NCBI GenBank assembly: GCA_944321705.1
Contig: CALUMG010000001.1
Location: 1-64,000 of the forward strand
Direction of reading: 5' to 3'
DNA length: 64,000 bases
Source of the DNA: an uncultured Muribaculaceae bacterium
GTDB taxonomy: Bacteria; Bacteroidota; Bacteroidia; Bacteroidales; Muribaculaceae
This document shows, in pieces, positions 1 through 8,486 of this stretch. Numbering within the stretch: the stretch's first letter is position 1; each line of letters opens with the position of its first letter. The notes beneath the pieces are model-generated. The model saw nothing but the letters and a program-made list of their open reading frames with translations. It did no database searches and was not told the DNA's origin. A program made the position numbers and the translations under genes.

Positions 1-52
1 TCCGGCCTCCACGTCCCGAACGTGGCGCGCTAACCAACTGTGCTACACCCCG
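1..52 (-). tRNA. tRNA-Pro (anticodon CGG), partial
   Basis: Reading the minus strand from 52: acceptor strand CGGGGTG, a D-arm, and an anticodon stem CCACG/CGTGG around the 7-base loop TTCGGGA, giving anticodon CGG (reads CCG, proline). The variable region follows; the T-arm and the 3' acceptor strand lie beyond the window edge, so the gene is incomplete here. Confidence 0.9.
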
Positions 53-67
53 GACTTTTTTAGCGAT

Positions 68-76
68 GCAAAGATA
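68..76 (-). promoter_or_regulatory. -7 box for tRNA-Pro
   Basis: TATCTTTGC on the minus strand matches the Bacteroidota -7 consensus TAnnTTTG and lies 16 bases upstream of the tRNA 5' end. No clear TTTG -33 box is visible at the right distance. Confidence 0.6.
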
Positions 77-231
77 GGCATTTTTTTCATATTTAGCATA
101 GAAAATTCAACTTTTTATCATTTTTATTAGTTCTTGCCTATATCAAACCATGTTTTTAGTGTTTATTTTTCATGGTTTACAACGAAATTTTACTACCTTG
201 CAGGCAGTATAATTAAATAAAGTTTTAGGTT

Positions 232-1185
232 ATGAGATATTTCAAGTCGGTTAAAGATATTGGAGATTTGAAAGCTGCCGTAAAGGAAGCTTTGGAGATA
301 AAACAAAACAGGTTTGCACACAAGGCTCTCGGTAAAGACCGCACCTTATTGATGATTTTCTTCAATTCCTCATTGCGTACTCGATTAAGCACCCAAAAGG
401 CAGCCATGAACCTTGGCATGAACGTCATCGTCCTCGACGTAAACCAAGGCGCATGGAAACTCGAAACCGAGAGGGGCGTAATAATGGATGGAGACAAGTC
501 CGAACACCTGCTTGAAGCAATCCCCGTAATGGGATGCTATTGCGACGTAATCGGTGTACGTTCATTTGCCACCTTCGAAAGCAAGGAGAATGATTACAAC
601 GAAAAAATATTGAACCAATTCATTCAATATTCAGGACGACCGGTATTTGCGATGGAAACCGCCACTGTCCACCCTTTGCAAAGTTTTGCCGACGTGATAA
701 CCATCGAGGAATACAAGACAAAAGAACGCCCAAAAGTCGTTCTCACATGGGCTCCGCATCCCAAAGCCCTGCCACAGGCGGTGCCAAACTCATTCGCCGA
801 ATGGATAAACGCAGCCGGTTACGACTTCGTTATAACGCACCCGCACGGATATGAACTCGATCCGCAGTTCACAGGCAATGCCGTCATCGAGTATGACCAA
901 GACAAAGCCCTCGCAGGAGCCGATTTCGTGTATGCCAAAAACTGGTCGGCATATACCGACCCCAATTATGGCAAAATTCTGTCGACCGATCGCAGTTGGA
1001 CAATCACGAAAGAAAAAATGGCTTTGACCGACAATGCCTATTTCATGCACTGTCTGCCCGTGAGACGCAACATGATAGTAAGCGACGATGTCATAGAAAG
1101 CGAACGTTCAATTGTGATACCCGAAGCTGCCAACAGGGAAATATCGGCTCAGGTAGTCTTAAAAAGGATACTTGAAGACTTATGA
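232..1185 (+). CDS. argF': N-succinylornithine carbamoyltransferase (SOTCase)
   Basis: Transfers the carbamoyl group of carbamoyl phosphate to an N-acylated ornithine in the acylated arginine pathway of Bacteroidota, in the cytoplasm. The 317-residue protein has the carbamoyl-phosphate loop SSLRTR (46-51), HPLQ (147-150) and HCLPVRR (273-279), and is closely similar throughout to the Bacteroides fragilis enzyme as I remember it. Residue 90 (in DGDKS) aligns with Pro90 of the B. fragilis SOTCase and Glu92 of the Xanthomonas acetylornithine enzyme. It is Ser here, which argues for succinylornithine as substrate. A near-consensus -7 box (TACCTTG, 194-200) precedes it. No other arginine gene is adjacent. 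Confidence 0.93.
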   Translation: MRYFKSVKDIGDLKAAVKEALEIKQNRFAHKALGKDRTLLMIFFNSSLRTRLSTQKAAMNLGMNVIVLDVNQGAWKLETERGVIMDGDKSEHLLEAIPVMGCYCDVIGVRSFATFESKENDYNEKILNQFIQYSGRPVFAMETATVHPLQSFADVITIEEYKTKERPKVVLTWAPHPKALPQAVPNSFAEWINAAGYDFVITHPHGYELDPQFTGNAVIEYDQDKALAGADFVYAKNWSAYTDPNYGKILSTDRSWTITKEKMALTDNAYFMHCLPVRRNMIVSDDVIESERSIVIPEAANREISAQVVLKRILEDL

Positions 1186-1234
1186 TACCCTATTTCCCTA
1201 TAAAACACTAACAACAAACAATAATAGCACTCTT

Positions 1235-2416
1235 ATGATAAAAAGCATATTGACGATACTTGCCTTGCTTATGCCACTGACGGCACTGACATCAATGGCA
1301 CAAAGCAGCGACATAAAGAGCTGGAGTGACGGGAAAATTTCATGGTCGGATTTCCAAGGCATTCCAACTTCCGACAGCATTGCATCCTATTTTGAATGCA
1401 CGCTCGACATAAAAAGTGTAGATACAAAAAGCGGCAATGGTAAAATAAATATCGCACGAGCCTATATGAACCGCGACATGTCGTATGTGGCCGATTCTTC
1501 ATTACTCAATAACGACCGATTGCGCTACCACCAGCTGCAATTCGACCTGCTTGAAGTGGCAAGACGCAAGTTGCAAGCCGAAATAAATACCGGAATTGGC
1601 GATGAAGAGCAAAAGTTACTTTATTTCCGCAACTCTTACATAGAACAATTAAAAGACATAGACAATGAAACCGACTATGGCCGGAACATGACAAAATTGG
1701 CCGAATGGGAATATTTCACACAAAAGAACCTTGAAGAAATGAGCATCCCTTATGTGCCTCAACAAAAACCTGATGACTTCAGCTACGGCGCCTACTTAGG
1801 ATTGGGAGGCATATTCCCGACAGGAAACATAAAGGATGCTTTTGACGGTTGCTTCACTTTCTCGGCCGGATTGACAGGCGGCTACAAGCGCATCAAGTTA
1901 TCGGCAGGCGTTTCCTATGGGCAACCGAGTTTCAACAACCGAAACATATACGGCATAACAGACAACGAGGGGCGCGACTTGCAAGGGGCTCTCAACGACG
2001 AAGCCTCGTTTCTTGATTTTTCATTGTCGCTCGGTTACAGCGTAGTAGACACTCGCAAAGTGGCCATTACACCCTATTTCGGTATGTTCCTCGGTCGTTA
2101 CAGCTGGAATGCAGCCAATTATGAATGGTCGATTGACGAAGAAGGCAACGACATAAGAACGACAACAAGCACCGAAGACAAGAAAATAAAAGATGTGAAC
2201 TGGACGGCTGGAATCAATTTTGATTTCAAGTTGCACACTTATACCACCGACAAGCCTTTCTGGGCCGGGAAACGCGAGCAACTCGTTTCTTCACTTCGCA
2301 TAACGCCTTATGTGGCACATGCGGTATATTCCGAAGAGAACCCTGCCATCAAAGGATACTATGTCGGGGTCACTGTAGCTTATTCTGGTATAATACAAGC
2401 TTTGGCATTTAAATGA
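1235..2416 (+). CDS. Exported protein: degenerate DUF922-like domain plus outer-membrane beta-barrel
   Basis: 393 residues from the ATG at 1235. An in-frame start at 1172 lies inside argF' and would put 21 residues ahead of the signal peptide, so 1235 is preferred. The N-terminus is a signal peptide ending near TSMAQS. The next ~120 residues have a W-SDFQG-P opening and an ...HQLQFDLLEVARRKL stretch. This resembles the WxDFxGxP / HExxHFDxxExxAR pattern of DUF922 zinc-protease-like domains, but the second metal His is missing. The C-terminal ~200 residues alternate aromatic/hydrophobic strands with GxY-type turns, as in small outer-membrane barrels. Function unknown; the domain assignment is by eye. 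It ends at a strong hairpin terminator. Confidence 0.6.
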   Translation: MIKSILTILALLMPLTALTSMAQSSDIKSWSDGKISWSDFQGIPTSDSIASYFECTLDIKSVDTKSGNGKINIARAYMNRDMSYVADSSLLNNDRLRYHQLQFDLLEVARRKLQAEINTGIGDEEQKLLYFRNSYIEQLKDIDNETDYGRNMTKLAEWEYFTQKNLEEMSIPYVPQQKPDDFSYGAYLGLGGIFPTGNIKDAFDGCFTFSAGLTGGYKRIKLSAGVSYGQPSFNNRNIYGITDNEGRDLQGALNDEASFLDFSLSLGYSVVDTRKVAITPYFGMFLGRYSWNAANYEWSIDEEGNDIRTTTSTEDKKIKDVNWTAGINFDFKLHTYTTDKPFWAGKREQLVSSLRITPYVAHAVYSEENPAIKGYYVGVTVAYSGIIQALAFK

Positions 2417-2458
2417 TTGCCCGTAATTGGCCCAAATTTATTTTTTAATATATTTTAA

Positions 2459-2496
2459 CGCAATAGGGGGGGGGTAAACCTCCCTATTGCGTATAT
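2459..2496 (+). terminator. Hairpin terminator after the 1235 gene, with a G9 run
   Basis: CGCAATAGGG (2459-2468) pairs with CCCTATTGCG (2482-2491), followed by TATATTTGT. The 5' arm continues into an uninterrupted run of nine G (2466-2474). The 3' flank (TATATTTGT, 2492-2500) also fits a -7 promoter box for the next gene. Confidence 0.7.
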
Positions 2497-2639
2497 TTGT
2501 GCATATATATATTGTGTGACACGGAAACAATGAAAATCGGACAAATCCAATCAACATGATTGTTCTCGACTTTCATGTATTTAATACTTCTAATATCAAA
2601 CAATTACATAAATAACTTTTCAATCAAAAACAAACCTTT

Positions 2640-3305
2640 ATGAAAACAAGAATCTTAAATTTAATGGCGGCTGCCGCAGTGGCATTAACAATGGTTTCTT
2701 GCGGAGCAGGCGGATTTGGTACTCTCGCGATGGACTCGGAAGATGCTGTAAACAAAGTGAAGGATCTCGTGACAAGTAATGTCGATCCTGATGAATGGAA
2801 AATAATCCAAATCGACTGGAATGAAGGCACGAGCAACGATGCCACTCTCGGAAACAACCTTTACCAAGGAAGCATCTTCATGAAGCTCGTGAAAAGCGAC
2901 GGAAAAGTATTCTCACAAGGTTTCACCGGGCAGCTCGGATTCAAGGCCACCCCGATAGAACCCGACTTCTGGTATGACCAAGGCCTCGATTATGAAAAAA
3001 TAACTCCCATCGACATGTCCAAATTCGATCCTGCCACAATCGTCAAGCAAATTGAAGAAGCTAAAAAAATGATTCCGGCCGAATATGAATTCAAGTCGTT
3101 GGCCGAATATCGCATGAAGGCAGGCATACCGCAAAGCAGAGACGGGAAAGGCGAATACACAGCCGAATCGACATCCGAATTCACAATCAACGTTGTAGAA
3201 AAAGGTAATGAAACAGTTTCAAATGCCGGCACTACTTCAATCATATATTATGAAATAGATTTCAACGTAGCTCCCGACGGAACAATAACCATGGAATTGG
3301 AATAA
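2640..3305 (+). CDS. Lipoprotein of unknown function
   Basis: 221 residues with a lipoprotein signal peptide: basic start (MKTR), hydrophobic stretch and lipobox VSC at about residue 21, so probably anchored in the outer or inner membrane facing the periplasm. The mature part is acidic and beta-rich with no motif I recognise. It has a dedicated terminator immediately downstream and a candidate -7 box (TATATTTGT, 2492-2500), so it is probably monocistronic with a leader of about 130 bases. Similar short lipoproteins are common in Bacteroidota; no function can be assigned. Confidence 0.8.
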   Translation: MKTRILNLMAAAAVALTMVSCGAGGFGTLAMDSEDAVNKVKDLVTSNVDPDEWKIIQIDWNEGTSNDATLGNNLYQGSIFMKLVKSDGKVFSQGFTGQLGFKATPIEPDFWYDQGLDYEKITPIDMSKFDPATIVKQIEEAKKMIPAEYEFKSLAEYRMKAGIPQSRDGKGEYTAESTSEFTINVVEKGNETVSNAGTTSIIYYEIDFNVAPDGTITMELE

Positions 3306-3330
3306 ACGACTTTACCGCGAAAAGCGATGG

Positions 3331-3372
3331 CAATCCTCCTGCACAAGACCAGTTTGCAGGAGGATTGTTTTT
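3331..3372 (+). terminator. Intrinsic terminator after the lipoprotein gene
   Basis: CAATCCTCCTGCA pairs with TGCAGGAGGATTG (13 bp), followed by TTTTT. Confidence 0.92.
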
Positions 3373-3450
3373 CTGCATGAGCCCATCACTCAACAATGTG
3401 CAAATAGCCAATGTTAGGTAAGTTCCGGCAAAAAATCATAAAAACTGGCT

Positions 3451-3483
3451 ATTGTCGTGTCATCCGAGCCTCAATACTTTTGT
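3451..3483 (+). promoter_or_regulatory. Bacteroidota-type promoter
   Basis: -7 box TACTTTTGT (3475-3483) with ATTG (3451-3454) 20 bases upstream as -33 box. The predicted transcript start near 3489 lies after the longer alternative start at 3457, supporting the ATG at 3511 for the following gene. Confidence 0.7.
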
Positions 3484-3510
3484 GTGATTACAAATAACAC
3501 ACGAAAGCTT

Positions 3511-5292
3511 ATGAAGAATTTATTTTTACTACTGTGTATTTCTTTGGTTTCAATGACAACGGCTTTGGCCGACGAAACAACAGGATTTTCGTTCAATTGG
3601 GCAAAAACAATCGATAGCAATTCATCCGATTCACCTCGCACGTTGAATTTCAGCAGTGACGGGAATATTTTGGCACTGGCCAATTTCGGCAGCACATCCG
3701 ACACCGAAGTTCGTTTTGACGGCACGGCAATAGGAGATGGTGCACCTTACGAAGGTTCCAGCGCCAACAATAACGTACTGTTTGCAAAAATAACACCCGA
3801 TGGCGAACTGTTATGGAAAGTCATCAGCAATTGGGGAGACTTCTCTGCTGCCAACAGTTCTTTTGCCCCTACAGCCGACGGTGGCGCGATAATCGTAATG
3901 AAAATGAGACACACCAACCGTGATGCTGCCGGCAACGGGATACTGTTGGCATTGAATGATGCCACCGGCAACGCCATCGAATTGAAATGGGAAAAACCTG
4001 CCGACTTGTGGGCTTATCAAGGCGTAATGGCCCGGATTGACGGAGATGGGAAAGTACTTTGGACAAAACTCATTTCGGTTGACACATCAGCACAGCCTGC
4101 CGCTACATCCGAAAGCGCGAAACTCGGCACCACCGACGGAGCCGACTTCAAGACAATCAGCGTTGACGAAGATGGAAACATTTATCTCGGGGTAAGTTTG
4201 CGCAAAACAGTCACATTCTCCTCGTCCACAGGAGACAATGTTGACATCGAACCAACCAACACCGCCAACTGGAACGGAAGTTCAACAAGTGATGCAGGCA
4301 ACATGTGCATAGTAAAGTTGGATTCTGAAGGAAATTATGTGGATCACTTCATGCCCGAAGGTAATACCGGAGTTGAATCAATTCATGGAATGCGCATCGA
4401 CAGAAACAATATCTATTTCGTTGCTACTGCCACATCACCCGAATCGGGCAATGGAAATTTGACCATTGGATCAACTTCGCTTGCATTGACTGAATTCGAC
4501 GATATCGTGCTTGGTTCTATCAATACCGACATGGAACCTAATTGGGCTGTCTGCTATCCTGCCTACGGATGCATTGAAGACCAAAAACACACGACGCAAG
4601 TGAAGAATCTAAATTTGATTGACGGATACTTATATGTGACAGGAGCTGTGAAAGGCGGATTTGGTAACGACAATTCGGGCGAAAACTTCACAACGGTTGG
4701 AAAATCGCTCGAAGGATTCATCATCAAGGCTGATGCCGAAAATGGCAATTGGATTGCAGGAGCTGCTCATGGCGCGGGCATTTCGGGATATTTCTCCACG
4801 ATTAAGGCCGGCAATGACATCTATGCCTACGGATACACGCTAAGTCAAGCTGTTTATGTAAGACGCTTCTTGTCGGAGACTGCATCGCTCGAAGAACCAA
4901 TCGACCTTGTAACCGGCGGCGGAGCCTTGACAGCTTGGGACGCAATTGCCGACACCGAAAACATCTATTCATTCTCTCGTTGCAACAGCAATGAATCTTC
5001 ATTCCTCGGCAGTGATTTCACAACCACCACAACCGGTTGGGGCGCGATACTTTCATCATTTGCACTTCCAAGTTCAAGCGTTGGCGACATAGCAGCCGGC
5101 AATGACGCACAATTCCGTGCAATTGGCGGCAATAATGAAATTATCGTGTCGCTTGCCGTTCCTGCCGACATCAAAGTGTATAACTTGAGTGGAATATGCG
5201 TAGCCGACATCAATGCATCAGCAGGAACTACATCTATCCCTGTTGCCCAAGGATTCTACATCGTCAACGGCGTTAAAGTCTTAGTGAGATAA
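3511..5292 (+). CDS. Secreted beta-propeller-like protein with T9SS-like C-terminus
   Basis: 593 residues from the ATG at 3511, which gives a clean signal peptide (MKNLFLLLCISLVSMTTALA). The body has repeated WTKLI/ILWKV, DGDGKVLW and DEDGNIYLG-type segments, as in proteins built of PQQ/SBBP-like propeller blades that log source and value pairs. The last ~70 residues (IKVYNLSGICVAD ... GFYIVNGVKVLV) look like the terminal beta-sandwich used for type IX secretion and sorting, so the protein is probably secreted or surface-attached. No catalytic motif is evident. It is monocistronic, flanked by its own promoter and terminator. Confidence 0.75.
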   Translation: MKNLFLLLCISLVSMTTALADETTGFSFNWAKTIDSNSSDSPRTLNFSSDGNILALANFGSTSDTEVRFDGTAIGDGAPYEGSSANNNVLFAKITPDGELLWKVISNWGDFSAANSSFAPTADGGAIIVMKMRHTNRDAAGNGILLALNDATGNAIELKWEKPADLWAYQGVMARIDGDGKVLWTKLISVDTSAQPAATSESAKLGTTDGADFKTISVDEDGNIYLGVSLRKTVTFSSSTGDNVDIEPTNTANWNGSSTSDAGNMCIVKLDSEGNYVDHFMPEGNTGVESIHGMRIDRNNIYFVATATSPESGNGNLTIGSTSLALTEFDDIVLGSINTDMEPNWAVCYPAYGCIEDQKHTTQVKNLNLIDGYLYVTGAVKGGFGNDNSGENFTTVGKSLEGFIIKADAENGNWIAGAAHGAGISGYFSTIKAGNDIYAYGYTLSQAVYVRRFLSETASLEEPIDLVTGGGALTAWDAIADTENIYSFSRCNSNESSFLGSDFTTTTTGWGAILSSFALPSSSVGDIAAGNDAQFRAIGGNNEIIVSLAVPADIKVYNLSGICVADINASAGTTSIPVAQGFYIVNGVKVLVR

Positions 5293-5310
5293 CAAAACCA
5301 CAATCGCATG

Positions 5311-5368
5311 AAACAGCAGGCCATGACTCCTCGATATGGGAGGATTCAAGGTCTGCTGTTTGTTTTTT
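5311..5368 (+). terminator. Intrinsic terminator
   Basis: AAACAGCAGgCC ... GGtCTGCTGTTT long hairpin (arms about 5311-5322 and 5350-5361, with an inner CTCC/GGAG pairing), followed by GTTTTTT. Confidence 0.88.
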
Positions 5369-5494
5369 ACTTTATTATCTAACTTTACTTAGCTATGGTT
5401 TTTACCATTTATAATGGTCTTCTTTAATATTATGCTTTATCGATAGTTTTTAGTACCTTTACCGAAAACAACTATACATTGACAAGACCTTTTT

Positions 5495-6610
5495 ATGAAA
5501 AACTTATCTTTCCTATTGTTATTCATCACATTGGCGGCACTACAAGCATCTGCGGCACTGCCCGACTCCACATTGCGACGATATGCCGCTCAAATGCTCA
5601 TGGTAGGATTCAAAGGCGACAGCATTACCGCCACAAGCGATGCCGCACGCTATGTTCGTGACTTGAAAGTAGGAGGCATTATCCTGTTTGATGTGGATTT
5701 GACAGGCTCGGCCACAATTGGCTCGCGCAACATCACAACACGCGAACGATTAAAAAAACTTACATCCGACCTGCGCAACTATGCAGGCTACGACCTGCTA
5801 ATAGCAGTGGACCAAGAAGGGGGAAGAGTGTGCCGACTGAAAACTGAATACGGCTTCAGCCCTACAGTATCGGCCGAATATCTTGGTTCTGCCGACAATC
5901 GTGACACAACAAGTTTCTATGCTTCAAAAATAGCCGCCGAAATGGCCGAAACGGGCTTGAACGTCAACCTTGCCCCCGACATAGACGTAAACACCAATCC
6001 CGAATGCCCGGTAATCAGCAAGCTCCATCGCAGCTTCTCAGCCGACACGGCTGTTGTGACTCGCAATGCACGATGGTTCATCGACGAGCATCATTCTCGA
6101 GGCATTTTATGCGCTGTCAAGCACTTCCCGGGACACGGCAGCGCGACAGCCGACTCACATTACGGATTGACCGATGTGACAAAGACTTGGCAGCTGTCGG
6201 AACTTGCCCCGTTCAGGGAATTGATAAACGAAGGCGAAATAGACATGGTGATGACAGCACACATTTTCAACAGAAACATAGATAAAGATTATCCTGCCAC
6301 ACTTTCAAAAGCCATAATCGATGGCTTGCTGCGACACCAACTCGGATATGACGGTGTCGTGCTGACCGACGACATGTACATGCAAGGCATCATCGACAAT
6401 TACGACATAAGGCACGCCATTATCCTCGCAATCAACGCCGGAGCCGACATGCTTATCCTCGGCAATAACATATCCACCGGCTATGAACCCGACCGCCCAT
6501 TTAAAATAGTTAACATGATTGTAGATGCCGTGAAGAATGGTGAAATAGATGAAAATCGTCTAATTGAGTCGCATGAAAGAATAGAACGTCTCAAAGAAAA
6601 ATTACATTAA
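5495..6610 (+). CDS. Glycoside hydrolase family 3 beta-N-acetylhexosaminidase (NagZ-like), exported
   Basis: 371 residues with a signal peptide (MKNLSFLLLFITLAALQASA). Family 3 TIM-barrel motifs in order: DQEGGRV (106-112), KHFPGHG (209-215), the DSH of the general acid/base loop (220-222), and GVVLTDDM (287-294) with the nucleophile Asp. The His in the DSHYGL loop marks the NagZ branch, which releases N-acetylglucosamine from peptidoglycan or chitin-type fragments. Here the signal peptide places it in the periplasm, as in Bacteroidota homologues. It has its own terminator. A TACCTTTAC sequence at 5454-5462 may be a weak -7 box. Confidence 0.9.
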   Translation: MKNLSFLLLFITLAALQASAALPDSTLRRYAAQMLMVGFKGDSITATSDAARYVRDLKVGGIILFDVDLTGSATIGSRNITTRERLKKLTSDLRNYAGYDLLIAVDQEGGRVCRLKTEYGFSPTVSAEYLGSADNRDTTSFYASKIAAEMAETGLNVNLAPDIDVNTNPECPVISKLHRSFSADTAVVTRNARWFIDEHHSRGILCAVKHFPGHGSATADSHYGLTDVTKTWQLSELAPFRELINEGEIDMVMTAHIFNRNIDKDYPATLSKAIIDGLLRHQLGYDGVVLTDDMYMQGIIDNYDIRHAIILAINAGADMLILGNNISTGYEPDRPFKIVNMIVDAVKNGEIDENRLIESHERIERLKEKLH

Positions 6611-6671
6611 ACGACATGAGCCTTGATAATCACTAAATATATTCGCATTTATAATATTTCTTCCTATTATC

Positions 6672-6705
6672 CACCTCTTGGAAAGATGTTCCAAGAGGTG
6701 TTTTT
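6672..6705 (+). terminator. Intrinsic terminator after the GH3 gene
   Basis: CACCTCTTGGAA pairs with TTCCAAGAGGTG (12 bp) around a 5-base loop, followed by TTTTT. Confidence 0.95.
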
Positions 6706-6761
6706 ATAATCCATACTCTAAATTTCCACACTCGGAAATATAAAATTCACTTATTTATACC

Positions 6762-6770
6762 TAACTTTGC
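6762..6770 (+). promoter_or_regulatory. -7 box of the 6.9-10.7 kb operon
   Basis: TAACTTTGC matches TAnnTTTG; the transcript would begin near 6777, giving a leader of about 115 bases before the SIS-domain gene. Confidence 0.6.
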
Positions 6771-6823
6771 AACTAACAGACGAAGATGCCGCCTAAACAT
6801 TTTCGACATAAAAAAACACATCT

Positions 6824-6856
6824 CCTTGCAGCATAAAAGGCTGTAAAGCTGCAAGG
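6824..6856 (+). promoter_or_regulatory. Stem-loop in the leader of the kdsD-like operon
   Basis: CCTTGCAGC (6824-6832) and GCTGCAAGG (6848-6856) form a perfect 9-bp stem with a 15-base loop, between the -7 box and the start codon. No T-run follows, so it is not a simple terminator. Confidence 0.5.
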
Positions 6857-6890
6857 AAACTGTTCAAAACCGAAAAAACATAATTGTTAC

Positions 6891-7499
6891 ATGGATATAA
6901 AAGAATCGATGCTGCAAATTCTTGAAGCAGAAAGCAAGGCTGTGAGGGAAATACCTATAACCGACGAATATGAAAAAGCCATACGTCTCATAGTAGAGCA
7001 AGTTCATGACAAAGGTGGCAAGTTGGTCACTTCCGGAATGGGTAAATGCGGACAAATAGCCATGAACATAGCAACTACTTTTTGCTCCACCGGAATTCCG
7101 TCGGTATGCTTGCATCCCAGCGAAGCTCAACATGGAGACTTGGGCATATTGCAACCAAACGACGTAATGCTGCTGTTGTCAAATTCCGGTAAAACCAACG
7201 AAATTCTCGACCTCGTGGCATTAGCCCGTAACTTATATCCTCAACTTAAATTCATTGTGATAACAGGTAACGAGAACAGCGAGCTTGCCAAGCTTGCCGA
7301 CATCTGTCTCTACACAGGCGGCGCACCCGAAGTATGCCCGCTCGGGCTCACCCCAACCACCTCCACAACCATGATGACAGTGATAGGCGACATTCTGGTT
7401 GTAAACACCATGCTCGCAACAGGGTTTACTCGTGAACAATATGCCTTGCGTCATCACGGCGGATACCTCGGATTGAAAAGCAGAAAAGAATGCAAATGA
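6891..7499 (+). CDS. kdsD: SIS-domain sugar isomerase, probable D-arabinose-5-phosphate isomerase
   Basis: 202 residues consisting of a single SIS (sugar isomerase) domain, with KLVTSGMGKCGQIA, FLHP-type SEAQHGDLG and LSNSGKTNEI phosphosugar-binding segments and the C-terminal ALRHHGG. Arabinose-5-phosphate isomerases interconvert ribulose-5-phosphate and arabinose-5-phosphate, the first step to Kdo of lipid A-core. The CBS pair found in E. coli KdsD is absent, as in the SIS-only Bacteroides fragilis enzyme. First gene of an operon with a PfkB-fold protein 12 bases downstream. Another SIS-family isomerase specificity cannot be excluded from sequence alone. Confidence 0.82.
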   Translation: MDIKESMLQILEAESKAVREIPITDEYEKAIRLIVEQVHDKGGKLVTSGMGKCGQIAMNIATTFCSTGIPSVCLHPSEAQHGDLGILQPNDVMLLLSNSGKTNEILDLVALARNLYPQLKFIVITGNENSELAKLADICLYTGGAPEVCPLGLTPTTSTTMMTVIGDILVVNTMLATGFTREQYALRHHGGYLGLKSRKECK

Positions 7500-7511
7500 A
7501 AAACAATATAT

Positions 7512-8474
7512 ATGCGTAAAGTCATAGCAATAGGAGAATCCATCCTCGACACCGTTTTCAAGGATGACAAACCTGAAAGCACATTTGTAGGCGGACGTGT
7601 GGCAAATGCGGCCGCTTCGGCCGCTTCGGCCGGAATACCGGTGACAATGGTAAGCGAATGCTGCAACGACCATGTGGGAAACATCATAGTCAACCACTTG
7701 AAAAATCATAATGTGGATACGTCGTCAATCGACCGGTTCACCGACGGAAGCACCGCCATATCGCTAATCTTCAACAACGATGGCAAAAAAAACATAATTA
7801 ATTATACCAATTATCCCACCGACCGTTTTGATGTCGTGTGGCCTCGAATAGATGAAGACGACATAATCCTGTTTGGCTCTTTCTATTCCATCGACACCGC
7901 TTTACGCGAAAGGATGTATGAACTGCTGCATTATGCTTTCGAACGCAAGGCCATAATGATATACTTCCTTGGATGCCAGCATGGAATAAACTGCCGCATT
8001 ACCAAGGTAATGCCTGCAATTCTTGAAAATCTTGAAATGTCGAGCATAGTAATTGCAAACCGCACCGACCTTGAAGCGATTTTTCCCGGTGAAAGCGCCG
8101 ATCAAGCATTCAAAAACCACATCGAATTCTACTCCTCAAATTTCATTTACATAAATGATGATTTCAGCTTGACAATCTACAGGCGCAACGGTGAAAAAAT
8201 CCATTATCCCAGCAAACCAACCCATACCCCGGAAAGTTTCCTCGGATGGCAATCAGGATTGGCTGCCGGCTTGACATACGCCATATTCTACAATAATCTT
8301 TTGTTCAAAAAGCTCGATAATGTGGATTCGGAATTAATGAACAGCATCCTCGACATGGCAACTGAATTTGCCCAAGAAGCTGCAAATCATACTCATTGCA
8401 TAAATGCACAATCGGGTCTTGAAAAAAGCGAACATTTGAAACGCGCCTTGAGTGGAATAGAAAACAACTCCTAA
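7512..8474 (+). CDS. PfkB-family sugar kinase fold lacking the catalytic Asp
   Basis: 320 residues with the ribokinase/PfkB fold: start IAIGESILD, the substrate-side glycine motif GGRVANAAAS (27-36), and a C-terminal helix AAGLTYAI. The family signature 2 (normally TGAGDxFxAG, with Asp as catalytic base) aligns to LGWQSGLAAG (244-253): GAGD has become GWQS (245-248). The protein may therefore be inactive as a kinase, or a regulatory or binding partner of the isomerase encoded just upstream. Reading frame and codon use are normal, so this is not simple decay. Substrate unknown. Confidence 0.75.
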   Translation: MRKVIAIGESILDTVFKDDKPESTFVGGRVANAAASAASAGIPVTMVSECCNDHVGNIIVNHLKNHNVDTSSIDRFTDGSTAISLIFNNDGKKNIINYTNYPTDRFDVVWPRIDEDDIILFGSFYSIDTALRERMYELLHYAFERKAIMIYFLGCQHGINCRITKVMPAILENLEMSSIVIANRTDLEAIFPGESADQAFKNHIEFYSSNFIYINDDFSLTIYRRNGEKIHYPSKPTHTPESFLGWQSGLAAGLTYAIFYNNLLFKKLDNVDSELMNSILDMATEFAQEAANHTHCINAQSGLEKSEHLKRALSGIENNS

Positions 8475-8486
8475 ATCTCTATCAAA

